The notes beneath the pieces were generated by a model that saw only the letters and a program-made list of their open reading frames with translations, made no database searches and was not told where the DNA came from. Of a stretch of 64,000 bases of DNA, positions 56,772 through 64,000 are shown in pieces. The stretch covers positions 2,728,001 through 2,792,000 of the forward strand of contig CP087969.1 of NCBI GenBank assembly GCA_024703915.1, written 5' to 3'. Every line of letters begins with the position of its first letter. The stretch's first letter is position 1. The translations under genes were made by a program, and so were the position numbers. Source of the stretch: Massilia sp. H-1 (lineage in GTDB: Bacteria > Pseudomonadota > Gammaproteobacteria > Burkholderiales > Burkholderiaceae_D).

Positions 56772-57618
56772 TCACTTCGGTTTCAAGGCGCTGCGCAGGC
56801 AGTAGGCGGCCGCGGCCGTAATCACGAGCAAGGCGACCAGCGAGCCTTCCACCCCGAATGCGCCGCCCGTGAGGAGCGGATCATTTAGCCAGCGCGCCGC
56901 GCAGCAGCCCATCGGTCGCCGCGTGGCCCGATACGGCCGACGAAAACACCTGGCCGAGGCAGAAATTCCACGCGATATGGGTGCCGATGCAGACCCACAG
57001 CCGACGCGTTTTCAGATACAGCGCGGCCTGCAGCACGCCATAGGCGGCAATGGCGGCCATTGCAATCGGCGAAAAGCCGCCATTGGGCAGATGGGCCAGG
57101 CCAAACACCAGCGCCGACACCACGATCGCGGCCTTGCTGCCCAGTGAACGCTCGGTCACGCCGAAGATCACACCGCGAAACATCATTTCTTCGGCCATGC
57201 CGACCAGCAGCAATTCGGCCAGCGGCACCAGCAGCATCAAGCTGACCGCGTTGACGCCGTCAAACTGATAGACGCCCAGCGCCCCCAGTACCGCAAAGGT
57301 CAGCGCGACCAGCGCGGCACCGCCCAGCAGGCTTACGCCCAGTTCGCGCGCCATGCCCGGCATGGCCAGCTCGGTCGGTGCGCGCTGCTCGATCCGGCGC
57401 ACGAAGTAGCGGTAGCCAAACCACACCAGCACCGCCGCCAGCAGCTGGGGCCAGACCACGCGGTAGGGTTTGGCCACCAGCTGGGAAGCGAGGATCATGG
57501 TCAATGGTACCGGGGCAAAGGTCAGCACCAGGCCGAGCACGATGCGCACCAGGGGATGGGCCTTCAGGCGCGCTGCCAGGCCAGGTTTGTTTGTTGCTGT
57601 CGTCAGGGTCGTGTCCAT
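56772..57618 (-). CDS. CPBP-family intramembrane metalloprotease (type II CAAX-like)
   Basis: About 282 residues, eight or so hydrophobic helices. Metal motifs EEMMFRG, FGLAHL and HIAWNF in the expected order. The apparent stop at 56881 lies in GGCTAAATG, another likely GCCGGC site; reading on gives a last helix (GSLVALLVITAAAAYCLRSA) ending LKPK at TGA 56772-56774. Members are membrane proteases; here the substrate is unknown. It starts 12 bases after the marR stop, so marR probably controls it. Confidence 0.85.
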
Positions 57619-57630
57619 TGCTTGCTTTCG

Positions 57631-58110
57631 TCAGGTGCGTTCGGATGGGTTCTTGCTTGCTGCGCGGATGCGCGCGCCGAAGGGGCGCTGTTCGAGAGCG
57701 GCGATGGCCTGGGCCAGACAGGCCGACAAGGGAAATGCCAGGTCCGCATCGAGACTGTCGGCCGCGCACTTGGTGGCGTCCCAGCATGCCTGCAGACGGG
57801 GCAGCAGTTCCCTGCCTTGGTCGCTCAGGCGTACCAGCCGTTGCCTGCCGTCCTCGCCGCCTGCCGTCACCAGCACCAGTCCTTCCTTTTTCATCAAGGT
57901 CACCGTTTGCGTGGCCATGCGCTGCATGCGTGATGCTTAAGCCAGCTCGGCCAGCTGGCCGACGGTTGCCGATTCGCGCGCCGCCAGCGCGCATGACCGG
58001 GGTGTAGCGCGGCCGGTAATCGAGGCTTAAGCATCCACATAGGCTTGCTGGACCGCGCCGTCGAGCAGTTCGATCAAATGTCGTAATTGGGTACCGAGTC
58101 CTTGTTTCAT
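57631..58110 (-). CDS. MarR-family transcriptional regulator
   Basis: About 157 residues from ATG 58110 (MKQGLGTQLRHLIELLDGAV). Winged helix: RPRYTPVMRAL, TVGQLAELAGITHA, then TQTVTLMKKEGLVLVTAGGE and the wing DGRQRLVRLSDQGRELLPRL. Breaks at 58025 (GCTTAAGC), near 57990 and at 57934. A perfect palindrome 17 bases upstream is its likely operator; the downstream CPBP protease is a likely target. Confidence 0.9.
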
Positions 58111-58126
58111 GGGGCGATAGTAGCAC

Positions 58127-58152
58127 GATTTATATAAGTGCTTATATAAATC
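58127..58152. promoter_or_regulatory. Perfect 26-base palindrome upstream of marR
   Basis: GATTTATATAAG, two-base centre TG, CTTATATAAATC. It lies 17 bases before the marR start, in the gap shared with the divergent pectate lyase gene. Size and symmetry fit a MarR dimer site. Confidence 0.75.
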
Positions 58153-58257
58153 TGACGACGACAAAAAGGGAATCGATTGCGCGAAAAATGTGATCCCTCG
58201 TCCGGACGTCAACGTGTTAATCTAAATGACAACATTTCTATGGCATACGGTACTACC

Positions 58258-59828
58258 ATGATCTCGATTCCATCCTTCGCGCACTGCAGCCGAGCATCCT
58301 GCTGTTGCTGGCCAGCGGCTGCGTCCATGCCGCCAATTGCACGGCCGATCCGGTCGACGGTCAGCTTTACAGCATCGCCAGCCTCGCCTCCGGCAAAGTG
58401 CTCGATGTCGCTTAGCGGATCGACCGAGGCCGGTGCCTACTTGCAGCAGTGGGGCTATGGGGCCAGCCCCAATCAGCAGTTTTACGTGCGCAAGCTTGGC
58501 AATGGCTACTGGACATTGCAAGGCCGCCAGAGCGGCATGTTGCTCGACGTGGCTAGGCGGTTCGCTCAACGATGGCGCGCGCGTGCTCCAGTGGCCCGCG
58601 AACGGTGGTTTGAACCAGCAATGGCTGCTCAAGAAATCGACCACGGGTGGCTACAACATTGTCGCCCGCCAGTCCGGCAAATCCCTCACAAGCGCCGAGA
58701 TCGGCAGCGGCGCGCGCATTACCCAGGCGGGCGACACGGCTTCCATGCTGCAACGCTGGTTCCTCAATCCGGTCGCGGGCAACTGCGGCAATGCGCCGGA
58801 CGGCTTCGCAGCCCAGCCTGGCCCGGACAAACTGACGACCACCACCGGTGGTGGCGCAAGCGCCCCCGTGACCGTGAGTTCCTGCAGCGCCCTGGTGGGC
58901 GCCCTGCAATCAGCCACGCCTGCCCTTGTGCACATTCCCGCCGGTACCACAATCGATTGCCGCACTGCCCCCCGCAGCCAGAGTACCTGCGCCGTCAGCT
59001 GTCCCTCCTATCAGGATCCCGGCAAGATCACCTATCGGATTCCGGTCGGCGCTCAGACCTGCAAGGAACTGGGCGCCGACAGCGAAACGCGCCTTCCAGC
59101 CTAGCCGCGCAACGAGATCACGATCGCGGTGGGCTCGAACAAGACGCTGCAGGGTCTCGGCCAGGATGCGCGCCTGATTGGCGCCAGCCTGAACCTGAGC
59201 AAGGCGAAGAATGTCATCATCCGCAACCTGGCGATCGAGAACATCAATCCGGGCCTGGTCGAAGCGGGCGACGCCATCACGCTCGATCATGCGAGCCATG
59301 TCTGGATCGACCATGTCCGCTTCAATCTGATCAGCGACGGCCATGTCGATATCAAGAACAGCCAGAACGTCACGCTGAGCTGGAACCGGTTCGACGGCAT
59401 CAATCCGGCGGTGTGCGGCAGCCAGCATCACTACACCAGCGCCATCGTCGATTCGCGCGTGACCATGCATCACAATTTCTGGAACAAGACCTCGGGCCGC
59501 AATCCCAAGCTCGACGGTGCCGCCACCCGCGTCCACTTGTATAACAATGTTTGGCAGGACATCACTTACTTCGCGATCAACGCGCGACGGTGCGCAGGCG
59601 AAAATCGATGGGAACTTTTTCGCTAACAGTGCAAGGCCGCACTGGAACACGGGAACCGGCTTGCTCGACGCCCCGCTCGCCTCGAACCGCTACACGGGCG
59701 TGTCGGCCAGCGATCCATACCGGCACACCGGTGCGCGCGTGTTTGGCGACCTGAGTCTGTATCCCTACGTGCTGGACCCGGTCGAGCAGCTGCCCGGACA
59801 GCTCAGTGCAGGCGCCGGTCCCCGCTGA
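58258..59828 (+). CDS. Secreted pectate lyase (PL1 type) with N-terminal ricin B-like lectin domain
   Basis: About 520 residues. ATG 58258 (an in-frame upstream ATG exists at 58240). Signal peptide ending near VHAA, then a ricin-type beta-trefoil with repeated ASGKVLDVAGGSTEAGAYLQ, QSGMLLDVAGGSLNDGARVL and QQW boxes (sugar binding). The beta-helix lyase has VIIRNLAIENINPG, WIDHVRFNLISDGHVDIKNS and FWNKTSGRNPKLDGAATRVH, where an Arg follows the HNFW block. It should cleave polygalacturonate by beta-elimination with Ca outside the cell. Breaks: 58286, 58410, 58552, 59100 and 59584; four lie at TAG/TTAG strings. Confidence 0.88.
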
Positions 59829-60339
59829 GCGGATCGAGCATCAGCTGCATCGGCTGCGACAGCAGCGGCGAACCTTCGCGCAGCGGCTCGGCCAGGCCGG
59901 ACGGCGTAAAGCCAGCCTTGAGATACAGGCGCACGGCCGCCTCCTGTCCGTTGGCAACGCCGAGTTGAATGACGCTGGCGCCCCGCTGCTTGGCCCACAG
60001 CACCACGCTGTCCAGCACCGCCAGCGCAATGCCCTGCCCGCGCTGGCCCGGGTCCACCCACATCTGATACAGATTGATCACGTCGGGCGCGGCGGCGTCG
60101 CACTTGGCCCAGGCCAGGCCGACCGGCACATCGGCGGCGAACGCCAGCAGCGGCAAATCCTTGTCCGAGACCGCCGCCCGTTCCAGGCGCGAGCGCCAGT
60201 GCTGTTCCGGATACGCCTCTTCCGCCGCAAGCGTGCTGCCGAACGCATCGGGCGCATCTGCCAGCGACTTGAGCCGCAAGCTGCGGTAGAGGCTGCAGTC
60301 GTCCGGCGTCATGGTGCGGATCGTGATGTTGTCTGCCAT
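59803..60339 (-). CDS. GNAT-family N-acetyltransferase
   Basis: 178 residues, frame intact. ATG 60339 (MADNITIRTMTPDDCSLYRS) is preferred; an in-frame start at 60375 would add 12 residues. Acetyl-CoA pyrophosphate loop MWVDPGQRGQGIALAVLDSV and C-terminal LYLKAGFTPSG. Acceptor unknown. It overlaps the end of the pectate lyase gene by about 26 bases, convergently. Confidence 0.9.
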   Translation of the reverse strand: MADNITIRTMTPDDCSLYRSLRLKSLADAPDAFGSTLAAEEAYPEQHWRSRLERAAVSDKDLPLLAFAADVPVGLAWAKCDAAAPDVINLYQMWVDPGQRGQGIALAVLDSVVLWAKQRGASVIQLGVANGQEAAVRLYLKAGFTPSGLAEPLREGSPLLSQPMQLMLDPLSGDRRLH

Positions 60340-60556
60340 GTCGTTACCGTGCTTTACGTCGTTTTCATGCGACAAATTGTTGTGGAATTAAGGGCCGGAA
60401 ACAAAGTATCCTCGTGTATGGTTTTTTGTACAAGAAATGAATGTCCATTTCGCTACCAGCAGGCAAGATTTTACTTTATCAAAAAATCAAGATGATAAAA
60501 TATACATCGCACTCACCAGGGCGCGCGCCCTCCACCCGATAAAGGAAGACACCGGC

Positions 60557-62892
60557 ATGAAACTTCGCCCAACAGCAGCGTTTGGCTACACCCTGGCAGC
60601 AGCAACTGCGCTATTTGGCAACGCGGTCTGGGCCCAGTCGGAGCAGATCGAAGTGGTCCGCGTCACCGCCCAAAAGCGCCAGGAAGATCCGAACAAAGTG
60701 GCGATGAGTATTTCCGCGGTGAGCGGCATGCAGTTGCAGGCGCAGCACGTGAACGACTTTACCGATCTGACGCGCCTGGTACCGAATATTTCATTCACGG
60801 CAGCCAGCGGCAACGGCGGCGCCGGTCCCGGCACGTCGAACATCGAAGTGCGCGGCATCAGCTCGGCGGCGGGCGCGGCGACCGTCGGCGTCTACCTCGG
60901 CGAAGTGTCTATCACGGTCGGCAATGTGTACACGATGGGCTCAGGTCGAACCGAAATTTTTCGACATCGACCGGGTCGAAGTGCTGCGCGGTCCGCAAGC
61001 GACCCTGTACGGCGCCAGCTCGATGGGCGGCACCATCAAGTTCGTGCCGAACGAGCCGGACCTGAAAGAACGCGAGATCAGCACCTACGGCGAATATTCG
61101 TCGACCAAGGGCGGCAGTGCTAACTATTCGGCCAATGTGGTCAGGGAACTTCCCGCTCGTTAAAGACGAGCTGGCACTGCGCCTCGGGGTCCAGGCCCAG
61201 CGCCAGGGCGGCTTCATCAACCAGGTCGACGGCGACGGCAATGTGCTGGCCACCAATATCAACAAGGTTGACGATCAGGAACTGCGCCTCGCGCTCAAAT
61301 GGAAGCCGGTGCGCGCTGACGGTCACGCCTTCGCTGTTCTACCAGAAGGTGGATGCGAAAGACATTTCCGCTTTCAATCTGGAGCTGCCGAATTACCAGG
61401 CGCAAAAGCAGGTGCGCGAGCCGTCCAAGGATGTTTTGCTGACACCGAATGTCACCGTCAACTGGGATCTCGGCAATACCGATCTGACCTCGAGCACCAG
61501 CTACTTTCAGCGCAAGTTCGACCGCACCCAGAACGGTTCGGCCTACAACAGTTATTCGCTGTCGACCTTCCTGACCTCGACTGACGATGGCGGCACCGCG
61601 CCGCCGGAACTGATTGCCGCCGTGGCTGGCCTGCCGTCGGCCGTGTACCTGAACAACCAGGTGCGCCAGATCTCGCAGGAATTCCGCCTCGCCTCGCGCC
61701 CTTACGATGCGACAGTGTCGCCGTGGACCTGGCTGGGCGGCGTGTACTTCTCGAACCAGCACACCAACATCGTGGAAAACGATCCTATCTTCGGCGTCAA
61801 CGATACCTTCTGCGCAGTTCGGCTTCAGCACCGCCGATCCCGCCATTCTGCCGGGCGCCTTCCCGAATGACTTCCCGAACGACAATGCGTTCTCGGGCGC
61901 CTTCCATTACCGCGAGCGCCAAGGCTCGGTGTTTGGCGAAGCCAATTACTATTTCACGCCGCAATTGCACCTGACGGTAGGCGCGCTACCTGCGCGGCAG
62001 TTCCACGCTCGACCAGAAAAATGGCCTCTACCTGGCAGGCGCTTAAGCAACAGCGCCAGTTCAAGCCTGTCGTCAACAGCGTTCACGCCCAAATACGCCG
62101 TCACCTGGGAAGTCGATCCCGCCCACACCGTCTACAGCAGCGTGGCCAAGGGTTTCCGCCTGGGCGGCTCGAACGTGTTCGTGCCACCGACCACCTGCGG
62201 CCCGGATCTGGAAGCGAACGGCATCGAAAATGGCCCGCCGACCTATTCGCCGGACAGCCTGTGGAGCTATGAAGTCGGCAGCAAGTCGCGCTTCCTGAAC
62301 AACCGCGTCACTTTCAATGCCGACGTGTTTTACGTCAAATGGAAGAACATCCAGCAAGGCGTGTACCTGCCGACCTGCGCCTATACCTACAACGCTAACG
62401 CGGGAGATGCGACCAGCAAGGGCATCGAATTCGAGCTCAAGGCCAAGCCCATGGCCTAGCCTGACGCTGGGCGCTTCCGGCGGCTGGGTCAAGGCGGAAT
62501 TGTCGAACGACAAGGGCCTGCAAAACGGCATCGTCGGCGCGGTCGCCGGTGCGCCGATTCAGGGCGTGCCGAAGTACAACGCGAGCGTCATTGCGCAATA
62601 CAACTTCTCCATCTTCGACGGCAAGAGTGCCTTCGTGATGGCCGGTATGCACTGGGTGGGCGCGAGCAAGGGATCGCTCGATCCGGAACAGACCGACTAC
62701 AACCGCCCGGCCTATCACACGGCCGACCTGAGCGCTTCAGGCATCACGCTGGGTAGCGTCAATCTGAGTCTGTTCATCAAGAACGCGCTCGATGCCGATA
62801 CCGTCATTCAGCATCCGCAAGTCGCGTCCATCGTGCAAGGCTACCGCGTACAGCCACGCAGCATCGGCATGAGCGTGGGAGCGAAATTCTGA
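60557..62892 (+). CDS. TonB-dependent outer-membrane receptor
   Basis: About 775 residues. ATG 60557 with AAAGGAAG upstream; signal peptide ending AVWAQ; plug domain with VVRVTAQKRQEDPNKVAMSI and PNISFTAASG, IEVRGI, and DIDRVEVLRGPQATLYGASS. The barrel ends with the C-terminal aromatic (GMSVGAKF). The early AQKRQE box and plug resemble receptors for iron chelates or plant-derived compounds and glycans. Breaks: about 60943, 61145, 61315, 61815, 61987, 62041-62048 (GCTTAAGC) and 62455. It is coupled to the next gene by TGATG overlap. Confidence 0.93.
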
Positions 62893-64000
62893 TGAAAATG
62901 CGCACCATTGTTGTGGCGACGCTGTTCGCCTTGTCCGGCGCGGCAGTCGCAAAAACGCCTGCTGGCGGCGCCGACGCGCAATACCAGCATGTGCAGAATG
63001 AACGCAACCGGGCGGAAAAGATGTCCGGCGAGGGCGCCAGCGCGGCCCAACTGCGGCAGGCCGCCGCACGGCTCGAAGCGGCGCTCGGCTATCTGGCCAC
63101 GCCCGATGTCCATGAGCGCGCCACCGGCAATATTTTTCTGTATTTCCGTGGACACGACGTGCGCATGGATCTGGCGAGCATTTACGCGGTCTGGGCCAGA
63201 AGGACAAAGCACTGACGATGTTGGAACAGATGCTGCGCTTCTATCTCGTTCCCGGTGTCATGGACATGATTGCCAAGGACAAGGCATTCGCGGACTTGCA
63301 GGCGGAACCGCGTTTCCAGAAGGTGATCGTGGAAGCCTCCCCGCCGCAAGCGTGTCTGGAACGGGAAAGTCTTCGAAACGCCTTACCAGGACAAGCTGAG
63401 CGTGCAGGAGCGGGTGGCTGGGCTGTCCCTGTTCTGGTCCGAAGCGCGCCATGGTTTTGTTCATTTCGGCCATGTCCCGGATCTGGATTGGAACCAGATC
63501 TACATGAACTACCTCGACAAGGTCATGGCGGCCGAGACCACGCGTGATTACTATCGCGTGCTGATGCAGCTGGCGCCCTTGCTCCGGGATGGACACACGA
63601 ACATTTATCCGCCGCGCGAACTGGAAGACGAATTCTATGCGCGTCCACCGCTGTCCACCGCCCTGGTGGAGGACAAGGTGATCGTGCTGCGCGTGGACAG
63701 CCCGGCACTGGCGCGCCAGTTGCAGGTGGGCGACGAGATCGTGGCAGTCGACGGATTGCCGGTACGCGATTACGCCGAGCAGAAAGTGGCGCCGTTTGCC
63801 AGCGCCTCGACCGCGCAGGACCGCGACGTGCGGCTCTACAGTTACCAGTTCTTGTCGGGCGCAGCGGCAACGCCGGTCAAGCTGCGCGTGCGTTCGGCAG
63901 CGCAGGTCGAACGCGATGAAACGGTAGCGCGTTCTGGCTACACTGATGTAAGTAGGAAAGACACAGGCGGCGTGCGCATGCTTCTGCTTGCGGCGTAGCC
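62892..64000 (+). CDS. Exported S41-family peptidase, clipped by the window end
   Basis: ATG 62892 overlaps the receptor stop. Signal peptide MKMRTIVVATLFALSGAAVA, a helical repeat region (RQAAARLEAALGYLATPDVH) and then the tail-specific protease N-domain: RVAGLSLFWSEARHGFVHFG, DLDWNQIYMNYLDKVMAAET, LAPLLRDGHTNIYPP, followed by a PDZ-like part (ARQLQVGDEIVAVDGLPV). The catalytic Ser/Lys part would lie beyond 64000. Frames change near 63198 and 63350. The TAG at 63996-63998 lies in GGCGTAGCC and may be one more false stop. Confidence 0.8.

Overview
The window looks like the chromosome of a betaproteobacterium of the family Oxalobacteraceae (Massilia/Duganella/Janthinobacterium-like). The reasons are high GC, a PEP-CTERM-anchored exoprotein, the mnmG-rsmG-parA-parB block beside a complete atpIBEFHAGDC operon, a putA with a divergent Lrp regulator, an asnC/glmS pair next to glmU, and several secreted polymer-degrading enzymes. 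The assignment is from gene content and protein similarity judged by eye.

Layout. 1-6.0 kb: a clipped gene start, a PEP-CTERM exoprotein, a DUF2726-like protein, an M9 collagenase and a serine beta-lactamase-fold hydrolase. 6.2-13.4 kb (minus): the F1Fo ATP synthase operon with a good sigma70-type promoter and a terminator. 13.6-18.2 kb (minus): parB, parA, rsmG and mnmG, then two parS centromere sites at the tips of a long palindrome. 18.2-27.7 kb: a TSUP exporter, an iron-type alcohol dehydrogenase, a branched-chain amino-acid-type ABC transporter (livMH, binding protein, livFG), a GMC oxidoreductase and a nitronate-monooxygenase-like enzyme. 27.7-28.5 kb: an AT-rich gene-free stretch with five perfect DnaA boxes, the probable oriC. 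28.5-32.4 kb: a Yip1-type membrane protein and a MacAB-like efflux system. 32.4-41.3 kb: mtnN, ald, putA with lrp, a chemoreceptor and a LysR regulator. 41.4-46.9 kb: small membrane protein, chalcone-isomerase-like protein, second chemoreceptor, ferredoxin, coaD, rsmD and a DUF6279-like lipoprotein. 46.9-52.8 kb: glmU and glmS (UDP-GlcNAc synthesis) around an ABC exporter and an AsnC regulator. 53.3-56.1 kb: a TelA/TerD tellurite-type stress cluster. 56.3-64 kb: a SLOG protein, CPBP protease, MarR regulator, ricin-domain pectate lyase, GNAT, a TonB-dependent receptor and a clipped S41 peptidase.

The most important property for a reader is that many genes, including essential ones (atpA, atpB, atpD, parA, mnmG, coaD, glmS, glmU), are split by frameshifts. 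Most breaks sit at a recurring 7-8 base string such as GCTTAAGC, GCTTAGGC, GCCTAAGC or GCTAGGC. Invariant protein motifs require GCCGGC at those places, and correctly written GCCGGC is almost absent from the window. I read this as a systematic sequencing error at a modified GCCGGC motif, not as gene decay. I therefore report one reconstructed gene per locus and note where frames change. A second recurring error is CTGAAGC written as CTGGAAGC.

How the parts fit: the two parS sites, parAB, the DnaA-box region and the gene polarity (atp and mnmG leftward, glmU and glmS rightward) mark the replication-origin region of the chromosome. A family of palindromic repeats with GGGGTCAGACC arms occurs three times, once between the two parS sites and once inside the putative oriC.
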